Assembly (NCBI RefSeq): GCF_003012735.1
Contig: NZ_PXYI01000001.1
Location: forward strand, 310,001 to 374,000
Direction of reading: 5' to 3'
Source of the DNA: Allosphingosinicella deserti
GTDB taxonomy: Bacteria; Pseudomonadota; Alphaproteobacteria; Sphingomonadales; Sphingomonadaceae
DNA length: 64,000 nucleotides
Shown here: positions 51,456 through 59,515 of the stretch, piece after piece
Layout: each line of letters starts with the position of its first letter
Numbering within the stretch: the stretch's first letter is position 1
The notes under the pieces: model-generated
Databases searched by the model: none
Told to the model about the DNA's origin: nothing
Seen by the model: only the letters and a program-made list of their open reading frames with translations
Position numbers and translations under genes: made by a program

Positions 51456-52468
51456 ACCGGATCACCTCGCGCTATTTGCCCCGCGCCAAAGCGCTGGTTG
51501 CGGCATTCGAAAACGAGGGGCGGCCGACGGGCCGGGCGATGTCGCCTGCGCAAGAGGTGCGGCGCCAGCAGAGCCCGGCCGGCTGGTCTGTCACACGGGC
51601 GCAACTTGCGCGTCAGCTCAACGAACGGCTGAACGGGGCATCGCTTCCGCACCAGCGCACCACATCCTATTGCGGTTGTGCCGCCTTTCTCTACTGCTTG
51701 CTCGAAGATCGCCCAGACTGGTACGTCGCTTATGCAACTGCCGTTTGGCGCGGGGAGCCGTTCAACTTCGCATCGCCGCATGAGCGAGTGAGCATCGTCG
51801 TAAATGCAACAACTCGCGACTCGTTACGCGATATTCAAGCAAGGAGCGGCCGGGCATCGCGGATCTCCGACCTCGACTGGATGATGATGGCGAGCCTGAG
51901 CGCAGCGACGCGGCGCAACCGAGCCGCGCCGTCCACTGGTGCAACGCCATCCGACCTGTTCTCTGCCATTACTTGGCCCTGGATGATCCGCCGCTGGTTC
52001 GCTTCGGTGGGGGCGTCTGCGCGGCTCGACTCTGTCGGCCAAGGACTAATGAACGGCTCGATGGAAGACCTTCTGGAGTTACTGGACCTGTGGGGCAGCC
52101 ACTGGCTAGTGATGCAGATCGACGCCAGTTTGCTGAGCGGCGGGGGCCAGTCTATCACTCAGCGGCATTGGGTGGTGATCGATCCCGAGATGCGGCCGCT
52201 TATCCAGGCGAAGGGCCGTAGCGCGATGACGCCCGGCGAATTCGCCCGGCTGCGACGTGCCCGGCCGTTCGGAGCAGGTACGATTCCGCAGGATGCATAT
52301 GGTGCAGCGGCGGCGGCTAACCGGCAGAGCGCCGAGTATCGCGCTGCGCCGACCAACCTGCGTGTGGTAAGTTGGGGAAACGAGCATACGCCCATTTGGG
52401 GATCGACGATCGGCAACGTCGCGGATCGCTTCTACGGCGGTTACGCGTTCCCGCGCTTCAACCGCTGA
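51452..52468 (+). CDS. Cysteine-peptidase-like protein of the duplicated module (copy 2)
   Basis: A 338-residue soluble protein, paralogue of the one at 47332-48297. Cys74 lies in TSYCGCAAFLYCLLEDRPD (CGC replaces CGP). His239 is in QRHWVVIDPEMRPLIQAKG, with Asp244 where copy 1 has Asn. ISDLDWMMMASLSAATR, a VGQGLM turn, MQIDASLLSGGG and VSWGNEHTPIWG are conserved. Insertions relative to copy 1 lie in the C-terminal third (FARLRRARPFGAGTIPQDAY). The GTG start overlaps the membrane-protein stop. Codon use looks less GC-biased than in flanking genes, hinting at transfer. Confidence 0.7.
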   Translation: MNRITSRYLPRAKALVAAFENEGRPTGRAMSPAQEVRRQQSPAGWSVTRAQLARQLNERLNGASLPHQRTTSYCGCAAFLYCLLEDRPDWYVAYATAVWRGEPFNFASPHERVSIVVNATTRDSLRDIQARSGRASRISDLDWMMMASLSAATRRNRAAPSTGATPSDLFSAITWPWMIRRWFASVGASARLDSVGQGLMNGSMEDLLELLDLWGSHWLVMQIDASLLSGGGQSITQRHWVVIDPEMRPLIQAKGRSAMTPGEFARLRRARPFGAGTIPQDAYGAAAAANRQSAEYRAAPTNLRVVSWGNEHTPIWGSTIGNVADRFYGGYAFPRFNR

Positions 52469-52550
52469 GCGCTACGGGGTTGGAAGAACGCGCGCGGGAG
52501 GTTCTACTCTGGGATCGGGTATAAGACGGCCATGGAACTCCGGTGGGCCC

Positions 52551-52632
52551 CGCGGACACTTTAAAATCCCGGGATCCCGACCCCGGGGACACTTAAATCC
52601 CGAGGACACTTCACTTAACTCCAATCGCCGGC
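52551..52632 (+). repeat. Interspersed motif, copy C (three partial units)
   Basis: GCGGACACTTTAAAATCCCG, then CCCCGGGGACACTTAAATCC, then CGAGGACACTTCACTTAACT and CCAATCGCC. Three degenerate units in a row, same orientation as the other copies. Lies between module copy 2 and the M23 peptidase gene. Confidence 0.75.
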
Positions 52633-52847
52633 CTGGACGAATATTGAGAAGCGTGCTGCCTATGCAGCCCGGGGGGAGGTTCGGCCCGCTTATGCCCGGG
52701 CTTTCGCAGCGCAACGTCTGATAAATGCGCGACTTGCCGGCCGAAAAGTTTGAGTTTGAGCGCGACGCCAGAACAAAGGGGCGTTTTGACGACCGCAAGG
52801 CTGCGATGCCGTACGCCCTGGTGGACGCCGTTGGCCGAGGATCGGGA

Positions 52848-53495
52848 GTGACACGAATCTTGTACAAATATGTGGCGGTCCTAGCCACCGTGACGATCGG
52901 CATTTCGCCGGCCTTCTCGCAGCCCCCCGAGGGGAGAGTCTCACGGCAGTCGGAGGGATCGTACCGGCTCCCTTATGCCGATGGCACGACTCTTTCCGTG
53001 TTCGATGACGCGGATACACATCGGCCGGGCGGGGCACTCGATTTGATCGGCGAGCCCCGCACGGGCGGGCCGCATCGGATCGTGGCGGCAGCCGACGGAA
53101 CCATCATGGCGTTGGTCGATCGATACAAAGAGAAACAGAGCGGCCGAGCCGCCGAACTCTGCCGGAACAACTATCTCTGGCTATCACACGTCAACGGCGA
53201 GTGGACGCTCCACTCGCACATGCGCAGCGGTAGCAGCAGCGCGAAGGCGGGACTGAAGGTAGGAGACAAGGTTAGAGCGGGTCAGTATCTCGGCGACGAG
53301 GGCGATGTCGGCTGCGCGATGCTCTCGCACCTGCACTTCGAGGTGGCCGTTCCAACCGCCGAAGGTCCGATCGATGCTCGAGGGTTCCTGACCGACAACG
53401 TTCGTCGGGAACGGATGCGCTTGCCGCGGTTCTGCAGCGTGGCGGGCGAGTACGTCCGGAAAGACACTCGCTACACTGCGCGCGCTTGTAAGTAG
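52848..53495 (+). CDS. Exported M23 family metallopeptidase
   Basis: A 215-residue secreted endopeptidase, predicted to cut peptidoglycan cross-bridges or other Gly-rich peptides. The signal peptide ends SPAFSQ at ~25. Zinc-site motifs are His58 and Asp65 in THRPGGALDLIG, His122-x-His124 in LHSHMRSG, and His161-x-His163 in SHLHFEV. The His58-Asp65 spacing is wider than the HxxxD of common LytM proteins and nearer LasA-type M23A enzymes. GTG 52848 is preferred because it starts the signal peptide; the frame stays open further upstream. It follows module copy 2 and repeat copy C. Confidence 0.85.
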   Translation: MTRILYKYVAVLATVTIGISPAFSQPPEGRVSRQSEGSYRLPYADGTTLSVFDDADTHRPGGALDLIGEPRTGGPHRIVAAADGTIMALVDRYKEKQSGRAAELCRNNYLWLSHVNGEWTLHSHMRSGSSSAKAGLKVGDKVRAGQYLGDEGDVGCAMLSHLHFEVAVPTAEGPIDARGFLTDNVRRERMRLPRFCSVAGEYVRKDTRYTARACK

Positions 53496-53822
53496 AAAAC
53501 CGGGCGGACAGCTGATTTCAGCGTCTGAGCTGCTGCCGGGCTGAGCGGCACGCGGGCCCGATCCCTGCCTGCAGCTTGCGGCACGCCGTCCCGATCCCCT
53601 TGAGCTACGAAGTGGCACCGTGGCTCATGAGGCAAGCGGTCAAAAGCCGTCGGCCAGCCTCCTGATGCGACCCTGCGATCGACGACATGATCGGTGAACG
53701 GCGGGTTCCAGCGAACGCTGCCGTCCGCCGACCCACGCGGGGGCGACCGGACTTGGTCGTGAGGAGACATTGCAGGTCTCCAGCACAGATGAGATGCTGC
53801 TCTCACCTGAGGTGGAGAGACG
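53496..53822. other. 327-bp gap without a recognised gene
   Basis: Open frames exist on both strands but none has a ribosome site, a family signature or plausible composition. No tRNA, terminator or copy of the interspersed motif is present. Confidence 0.5.
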
Positions 53823-54449
53823 ATGATGCTGGCTGTAGGTTTGGCGAGCTTCGCGATTTTCGCGAAGGAGGTGCCCGCCGTTCCGGGGGCTTGTACTGGG
53901 CCCGCGAAGGAGAATGTCGGCAAACCCGGCTGCTTCTTGTCGACGCAAGTGGAAATCGGCTCGCCACCCGCGACGCTCTACTGGCATATCGTCCCCGCAG
54001 AAACCGAGGAGGTTGCGAGAGCCGGTGCGAAGGGACGGGCGTGGAGTGAAGCTGTTCAGGCCCACGGTCGCTGGTGGCTTTATGTTCTTTCGTCCGAGAA
54101 GATCGAGCCAGTCCTGCCTCCGCACCACGTTGCCGGGCCCTTCCGACTCGAACCTGGAAGGTCGATCGTCGCTCGCTTCATGGAGTCTTGGTTCCCCCCT
54201 GGAATGCGGACGCGAGCTCACGCTTATTCAGGACCCAAGGCTTTCTACGTGATCGATGGCGAGCAATGCACGGAAACGCCAACGGAGCGACACACGATCC
54301 GGGCCGGCGAGAGCTACATCGTTCCCGGTGGCGCGCACCTGCAGGCGGCGCCCAAAGGAAGGAAGAGCGTGGTCTTGATTCTCGCACCCGAGCGGGAGCC
54401 GTGGATGCGGCTGACCAGCGCCTGGGCCGGTACGGATTACTGCCGCTAG
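53823..54449 (+). CDS. Exported cupin-domain protein
   Basis: A 208-residue protein. The start MMLAVGLASFAIFAKEVPAV is a short signal-like helix. The C-terminal half is a cupin: VARFMESWFPPGMRTRAHAY, YVIDGEQCTETPTERHTIRA, GESYIVPGGAHLQAAPKG and SVVLILAPE. Metal ligands are partly conserved (His in the first motif, Glu in the second, His in PGGAH). The N-terminal half has no match I recognise. GGAGAGACG before ATG 53823 supports the start. The function is probably small-molecule binding; nothing links it to the M23 gene beyond position. Confidence 0.72.
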   Translation: MMLAVGLASFAIFAKEVPAVPGACTGPAKENVGKPGCFLSTQVEIGSPPATLYWHIVPAETEEVARAGAKGRAWSEAVQAHGRWWLYVLSSEKIEPVLPPHHVAGPFRLEPGRSIVARFMESWFPPGMRTRAHAYSGPKAFYVIDGEQCTETPTERHTIRAGESYIVPGGAHLQAAPKGRKSVVLILAPEREPWMRLTSAWAGTDYCR

Positions 54450-54757
54450 GCTTCCGCTTCATCGGCCTTCTCCCCTGCTTGAACGTGCTTATGACAGCGG
54501 GTCCAGGTCGGCAGGAGCGCACGCTTCGAACAGCTCACATCCGGGGGAGCATTTGGTTTTGTCGCAATCGGAGGTTCGCGTCTGGGCGGCTCACGGCCGA
54601 TATTGGTCGCAAGCTTCCGGCGCGCTTTCGGCTCCGAGAGAATCCACTGCCAGGCAGCAGGTGCCGGCAACAAGCCTGCTTGAACCCGCCGCGTCACGGA
54701 TGATGCGTCTCCTCTCACGGCATCGCCGGGCTTCAGCGCCTTAGTGAGCGCACATGG
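54450..54757. other. 308-bp gap without a recognised gene
   Basis: Lies between the convergent cupin and ABC permease genes. I looked here for a displaced M1 aminopeptidase domain (missing from the permease) and found no HExxH-like sequence in any frame. Confidence 0.5.
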
Positions 54758-56398
54758 TCAGGATCGGCGCTGGCGACCGAGTCCCGGGCGTGCGCGAGCG
54801 AGCCGCATCGGCTGGTATGCCGGCCCTGTCGGCCTCGCAACCGCGACGGCAAGTGTCAGCAGCAAGGCGCCGACGGCAGCCCACCAGCATTGATAGATCC
54901 AGGCGGGCAGCGCTGCACCATTCCCTGGCGCAAGCGGCCAGCCTGGATAACGGCCGTAGCGATAGAGCGGATCGACGTAGCCGAGCCGGTCCAGCGTCAA
55001 CGTCGCGACCAGGAACAGCACGGTGAAGCCCCAGCCGGCAAGCTTGTCCGGTGCGATCGCCTGGAGGAACATCGCCACGATCGCGAACATCAGCGCGTTG
55101 TAACAGGCCGCGCCGAACCAGGCTGGAAGCAAAGACGAGGCCGCGATGCCGCCGCCGATGGCAAGGAGCACCAGGGCGGTGATCGCGGCAGCCGAGATCA
55201 TCGCGACCAGCACGATCGCAATCGCGAGGAACTTGGGAAGCAGGAAGGCCGCGGACCTTAGCGGTGTGGCGGCCAACAGCGCAGCAAGTCCGCGCTCGCG
55301 CTCCGACCAGCGCAGCTCGCCGGTGAAAAACAATGCCACGACGATCGGTGCCGGCTGGAAGGCCTTCGACAGGGTGACAACGACGAGACGCGGATCGGCA
55401 CTGGTCCGCACCGGCCACATCGCCGCCGCCGCATTAGCGATCCCGAGCAGCAGCAAAGCCGCGAACACCGGCGTACGCACGATCTGACCGACCTCCAGCA
55501 CCAGCCGCGCCCGGAACTGACGCCGGAAAGAGGGCACCAGCGGCGCGGTCGAGACCTCGCATCCGCCAGCAGGTACCCGATCGACCGCTTGCATCCGCCG
55601 GTCGGCGGAAGACGGCCGCGAGACGGCGCTGTGCGGGCGCATCGCGGCAGCGCCGAGCAGGGCGGCCGACATTGCGAGCACGAACAGGCGGTTCGCGATA
55701 AGGCCGGGCGCGTCCCATGGCACGGCGGCATCGAGCAGGGCCCCGCCCCAGCCGGCGGTCGCTTCGTCATAAGCGGCAAAACCGAAGGGCTCGAACAGTG
55801 GCAACAGCACCGCCCCGGCCCTGGCGCCGAGGCCGTAAAGGATCAGCAGGACAATTGCGCCGACCAGCGCGGCGCCCAGCGAACGCGCCAGCGTCGCCAG
55901 GACGAAGCCGACGCTGGCGCTGAGCAGCAGGTTGGGGATCGCCATCACGCAAAAGGCGAAGGCGAACGACTCCGGATCGGCCGGGCCGACCGAACCGGCG
56001 GCCACCCACGGCATCGCCGATCCCGCGACGATGCCGATTGGCACGCTTGTGAAGCACAGGAGGATCGCGGCGAACGCGCCGACGAAGCGCCCGAGGACCA
56101 GATCGCGCCACCGCACCGGCGCTGCCCGCAGGATTGGCGCGAAGCCGACCAATTCGTCGCGCAGCACCGCATCGGCGACGAGGGCTGCGGTGGTGAACAT
56201 GAAGAACAATGTCCAGAGGAGGTGCGTCTGCACGATCGCTTCGGCGCCGTTGCGCAAGCCGCCTGGATCGACACCGACCCTGAGCGCGTCGATGCCGACC
56301 GAGCCGAGCACCATCGCCATCGAGATCGCGAACACGACGCGGAATACGTGTCCGCTCAGTTGCTGGCGCAGCTCGAACATGGCGATAGAGATCAGCAA
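54758..56398 (-). CDS. ABC-2 type permease lacking the usual M1 peptidase domain
   Basis: A 546-residue inner-membrane permease with two halves of about six helices. The first half (MFELRQQLSGHVFRVVFAIS, QTHLLWTLFFMFTTAALVAD, VLRDELVGFAPILRA, LGRFVGAFAAILLC) is clearly the N-terminal part of the permease/M1 aminopeptidase fusion family. The second half has VALFFTGELRWSERERGLA. Family members usually go on into an extracytoplasmic M1 peptidase with HExxH. This one stops after the last helix (AYQPMRLARARPGLGRQRRS). TTG 56398 lies after GGGGGA and gives the usual family start; ATG 56380 is possible. Paired with the ATPase gene just upstream. Confidence 0.85.
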   Translation of the reverse strand: MLISIAMFELRQQLSGHVFRVVFAISMAMVLGSVGIDALRVGVDPGGLRNGAEAIVQTHLLWTLFFMFTTAALVADAVLRDELVGFAPILRAAPVRWRDLVLGRFVGAFAAILLCFTSVPIGIVAGSAMPWVAAGSVGPADPESFAFAFCVMAIPNLLLSASVGFVLATLARSLGAALVGAIVLLILYGLGARAGAVLLPLFEPFGFAAYDEATAGWGGALLDAAVPWDAPGLIANRLFVLAMSAALLGAAAMRPHSAVSRPSSADRRMQAVDRVPAGGCEVSTAPLVPSFRRQFRARLVLEVGQIVRTPVFAALLLLGIANAAAAMWPVRTSADPRLVVVTLSKAFQPAPIVVALFFTGELRWSERERGLAALLAATPLRSAAFLLPKFLAIAIVLVAMISAAAITALVLLAIGGGIAASSLLPAWFGAACYNALMFAIVAMFLQAIAPDKLAGWGFTVLFLVATLTLDRLGYVDPLYRYGRYPGWPLAPGNGAALPAWIYQCWWAAVGALLLTLAVAVARPTGPAYQPMRLARARPGLGRQRRS

Positions 56399-56402
56399 GG
56401 CC

Positions 56403-57272
56403 TCATCCCCCTCTGCGCGCGAGGGCGGCGAAATAACCGTCTTCCAGCGTTGCCTCGACGGGTTCGAACCCGGCGCCCGGACTGTGCTCCGAGAGGACGT
56501 GGGCAACGATACGGCCTGTGACCAGCCGGGATGACAGCAGCCGGTCGCCCAACCCGGCGAGCTCGCTCCTCTCGACCTGCTTGCGCCACACGCGCCCTGC
56601 CAAGGCCTCGACGAGCGCTGTTGGCGAGCCTGTCATCAGCAGGCGTCCGCCTGCCAGAATTGCCATGCGCTCGCACAGGGACGCGACATCGGCGACGATG
56701 TGGGTGGACAGGATCACGATCGCGTTCTGCGCCGCAGCGGCGAGCAGATCGAGTGCCCGAAACCTTTCTTCAGGGTCGAGGCCGGCAGTGGGTTCGTCCA
56801 CGATGATCAGCCGCGGCGCCCCGATCAGCGCCTGGGCCAGTCCGAAGCGCTGGCGCATCCCGCCCGACAAGCTTGCCAACGCCTTGTGCCGGACTTCGTG
56901 AAGGTGGACCTCGCGCAGGAGATGATCGACGAGATCCCGTCGCTCAGCCCGCCCGGCCACCCCCTTGAGCAGGGCGAGGTGGTCCAACATCGCGAACACG
57001 CTGACATGCGGGTAAACCCCGAATTCCTGCGGAAGGTAGCCAAGCGATCGACGCAGACGAAGCGGGTCCGCGAGCATGTCGATCTCGTCGAGGCGGATCT
57101 GTCCAGCGTCGCTCGGCGACTGGACGGTCGCAAGAATCCGCATCAACGTGGATTTGCCGGCGCCGTTCGGCCCGAGGAGCCCGAACAAACCCGGCTCGAT
57201 GGGGAGGGTGATTGCATCGAGGGCGCGGGTACCATCTGCATAGACGTGGCTGAGGCGATCGACGACGAGCAT
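56403..57272 (-). CDS. ABC transporter ATP-binding protein
   Basis: A 289-residue ATPase. Walker A GPNGAGKS is at 34-41, Q-loop in LPQEFGVYPHVSVFAML, signature LSGGMRQRFG from 135, Walker B LIIVDEPTAGLD from 155, and H-loop in ILSTHIV. The ~70-residue C-terminal extension (WRKQVERSELAGLGDRLLSS) is typical of ATPases that partner ABC-2/M1-type permeases. Start MLVVDRLSHVYADG at 57272 fits the family; earlier codons do not. It ends five bases before the permease start, so both are made together. Confidence 0.95.
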   Translation of the reverse strand: MLVVDRLSHVYADGTRALDAITLPIEPGLFGLLGPNGAGKSTLMRILATVQSPSDAGQIRLDEIDMLADPLRLRRSLGYLPQEFGVYPHVSVFAMLDHLALLKGVAGRAERRDLVDHLLREVHLHEVRHKALASLSGGMRQRFGLAQALIGAPRLIIVDEPTAGLDPEERFRALDLLAAAAQNAIVILSTHIVADVASLCERMAILAGGRLLMTGSPTALVEALAGRVWRKQVERSELAGLGDRLLSSRLVTGRIVAHVLSEHSPGAGFEPVEATLEDGYFAALARRGG

Positions 57273-57493
57273 GGCTCGATATACCGGGGTTGCCGGTGCC
57301 GTGCGACTGGTCGTTCCCCTGTCGTTCGACAAGTTCGACCTTGGGTCTGCTCGGCAGTGGGCCTCCTGGCGGCGGCGGGCAGCGGATCCACAGCATCAGT
57401 AACCGCTGACTTCGAACGAGATCCTATCGGCGTGCAGGACGACTGCGCCCGGTTGGCCGATCAGATCGACCGCCGTGAGAACCTTGAAGCCTG

Positions 57494-57627
57494 GTAAATC
57501 CCGGGGACATTTTACTTAACTCCGACTATCGTTACTTAACTCCGACCATCGGCCGCATGGACCCCCGGGAGTACTTTACCCTGCTGAGTGGATGTCGGGA
57601 CGCTTGACGTAACTCCGACCGTCAGCC
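57494..57627 (+). repeat. Interspersed motif, copy D (three units)
   Basis: AAATCCCGGGGACATTTTAC then TTAACTCCGACTATCG, a second TTACTTAACTCCGACCATCG, and a third degenerate unit around GACGTAACTCCGACCGTCAG. Same orientation as copies A-C and the longest array. It closes the block with the ABC, cupin and M23 genes. Confidence 0.75.
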
Positions 57628-57729
57628 GACTCGCCGAGGTGCATGTCTAGCGCCACGAGCCGCTCGCCTCGGCACGCCGGCGCGCAGCGTGCAAAGTGTG
57701 GATCGGGCGGCCCCGCTCCGTCTTGAGGT

Positions 57730-57966
57730 GTGACAGAAGAGTCTCTTCCCTTACCCGACACACCCGGGTGCGTCCCGGCGCACTCGGCCGCGGAGCCGAT
57801 CGTCGGCGGGGCCGCGCGTCAGCCCTGTCTCCGTCGCGTCGCCAGTGTCGATCGGGGCTGCTGGGCGCTGTTCGTCCGGCTGCTGCTGTGGGCGACGCGG
57901 AACGCACGGGATGAGGCGTACGGCCGAACAGAGGCGGCAATTTTGCCCGGAGCATCGCGCCGATGA
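57730..57966 (+). CDS. Possible small protein coupled to the LptF-like gene
   Basis: A 78-residue frame (GTG start) whose TGA overlaps the ATG of the next gene as ATGA. The N-terminal half is Pro/Ala-rich with no visible fold. The C-terminal half reads DRGCWALFVRLLLWATRNAR then DEAYGRTE, and this segment recurs in inverted orientation at 59304-59380 (ERGGWQMFCRLLLWATRNA) with mostly synonymous base changes. That suggests a coding sequence under selection, although the N-terminus may not be real and the ribosome site is poor. Confidence 0.4.
   Translation: MTEESLPLPDTPGCVPAHSAAEPIVGGAARQPCLRRVASVDRGCWALFVRLLLWATRNARDEAYGRTEAAILPGASRR
57869..57906 (+). repeat. Inverted repeat, left copy
   Basis: 38 bases that match the reverse complement of 59319-59356 at 32 positions. 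In the frame shared by both copies they encode FxRLLLWATRNA, and four of the six differences are silent third-position changes. Confidence 0.75.
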
Positions 57967-59222
57967 GTGATGCCCGGCTTTCGGCGTTAGCGATGCGACA
58001 ACGAAAGCTTCGAGCCGTGGGCGTGATCCCTGGAGCTCGCGCGCTGCCCAGGGTCCTGCTCATCGATCGCTATATCCTTCGCCAGGTGATCGGCTGGCAG
58101 GCGATCGTCGTCGGCGTGGTCATGTTCCTCCTGTGCGTCGAAACCACGCCGCGGCTGCTCGTCCAGATTGCCGGCATTCGCGAGGCCCCAAGCGTGCTGG
58201 CACGCTCGCTCGCCAGCCTGATGCCGGAATATATCGCGATCGCGCTTCCGATCGGCCTCTTTCTCGGGACGGCCCTGACCTTTCGGCGCCTCGCCAGGGC
58301 CGGCGAGCTCGACGTCTTTGCCGCCAGCGGTATCGGCAATGGCCGGCTGCTCATGGGGCCGGCGGCGCTCGGACTCCTCACCTGTGCGCTGCTGGTCGGG
58401 CTCAGGGGCTATGTCCAGCCGGCCGGCGAGCGCGAACTCGACTCGATCGGCATGGCGGTGCGGACGGGACAGTTCGGCTATTCGATCCAGCCGGGCGTGT
58501 CGCATCGGCTCGGCCGCGACAGTCAGCTCTATTTCGCCCGGATCGACGGCGCGTCCGGCAGGGTCGAAGATGTCGTGCTCCATCATCGCCACATGGTCGC
58601 CATGGCCAATCGGGCGACGCTCGATCTGTCCGCCGACGACCATGTCGTCGTGGCCCTCAACGACGTCACCGCAATTTGGGGCAGCCAGTCCGGCGAACCC
58701 CGGGTTCTGCGCTTCCGCGCTCTTCGCCTGGCGATCCCGGTGTCCGAGCGGCAACGCCCGCCCAGGCAGCCGCCCCGCGAGCGCCTCGACCGATTCTCAC
58801 TCGGTCAGTTGCTGGACTTCGACCCGACACGGGATGGCAGCGCAGAGATCGACGTCGCGATGGCGCACGCCTCGGTCTCGGCGCGGGCCGCCGCCGCGAT
58901 CCTGTGCTGCATCCTGCCGCTCTTCGGCTTCGTCCACGGCGTGCCGCCGAAGCGCTCACTTGCGGCGATCGGTCTCGGCGTCGGCATCATCGAGATCATC
59001 CTCTTCTGGCGGCTCTCGGCGCTGATCGAAGACCGTTTGGCGCCCGTTGCACCGGCCGCCCACGCCTTTTTGGTCGTGTTCTACGCTTTAGTCGCGTTTC
59101 AGATGATGCGTTTTCAGCAGCGGGCGGGCCTGGGCGCCGTCGAGCAAGCCCTCATCCACGTTATGCGATACGGGTATCGGGGCGTGATGGTCGTCTTCGG
59201 CCGCAGGAAGGCCGTGAACTGA
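57963..59222 (+). CDS. LptF/LptG family permease (YjgP/YjgQ)
   Basis: A 419-residue inner-membrane protein of the lipopolysaccharide-export permease family. Helix 1 begins LLIDRYILRQVIGWQAIVVG. The conserved LMPEYIAIALPIGLFLGTAL and FRRLARAGELDVFAASGIGN (coupling helix) are LptF/G hallmarks. A ~180-residue periplasmic beta-jellyroll follows, then three helices near the end (AAAILCCILPLFGFVHG, LGVGIIEIILFWRLSALIED, HAFLVVFYALVAFQMM). The first ~33 residues exceed the family's usual length; a later start (GTG 58017) is possible. It stands beside a glycan operon on the other strand and is flanked by inverted repeats. Confidence 0.85.
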   Translation: MSDARLSALAMRQRKLRAVGVIPGARALPRVLLIDRYILRQVIGWQAIVVGVVMFLLCVETTPRLLVQIAGIREAPSVLARSLASLMPEYIAIALPIGLFLGTALTFRRLARAGELDVFAASGIGNGRLLMGPAALGLLTCALLVGLRGYVQPAGERELDSIGMAVRTGQFGYSIQPGVSHRLGRDSQLYFARIDGASGRVEDVVLHHRHMVAMANRATLDLSADDHVVVALNDVTAIWGSQSGEPRVLRFRALRLAIPVSERQRPPRQPPRERLDRFSLGQLLDFDPTRDGSAEIDVAMAHASVSARAAAAILCCILPLFGFVHGVPPKRSLAAIGLGVGIIEIILFWRLSALIEDRLAPVAPAAHAFLVVFYALVAFQMMRFQQRAGLGAVEQALIHVMRYGYRGVMVVFGRRKAVN

Positions 59223-59318
59223 TCGCTTATCTAAGGCGGTCGATCTCTTCCGGTTGAGCGACTGAGAGTGCAGGATCCTGGTGGGCCCAGAGGCGGCGCT
59301 AGCTCAATCGTGTCGCGT

Positions 59319-59356
59319 TGCATTCCGGGTTGCCCAGAGCAGCAGCCGGCAGAACA
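59319..59356 (-). repeat. Inverted repeat, right copy
   Basis: Right partner of 57869-57906, lying in the 293-bp gap after the LptF-like gene. In the minus-strand frame it reads MFCRLLLWATRNATRHD and then meets a stop at 59304. It looks like the 3' end of a gene whose front is not recognisable here. Confidence 0.7.
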
Positions 59357-59515
59357 TTTGCCAGCCGCCTCGTTCCGATCCGGAAACGCGCCTCAGGAAC
59401 GGGGGTTCGAGAGTTTCCGCCGGCGGAGGCCCCGCTGCGCCACATATCCAGGGCTCCAGCCCTATTGTCCCGGGGCGCATCCGCGAGCGCTGGCAAGAAG
59501 GTCTCCCGGCGCATG

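Noticed and set aside
53471-53923. Minus-strand open frame in the gap before the cupin gene
   Set aside because: It overlaps the 3' end of the M23 gene and the start of the cupin gene, and has no ribosome site or family-like sequence.
55434-55718. Second small gene inside the ABC permease
   Set aside because: Arg/Pro-rich shadow frame without start signals; the permease frame through this region is continuous and family-like.
57300-57497. Plus-strand tail ending ADQIDRRENLEAW before motif copy D
   Set aside because: It is the end of a frame that runs antisense through the ABC ATPase gene; no independent start with a ribosome site.
49111-57627. Integron cassette array
   Set aside because: The blocks are multi-gene, genes point both ways, the motif lacks attC-type paired R and L boxes, and there is no integrase gene.
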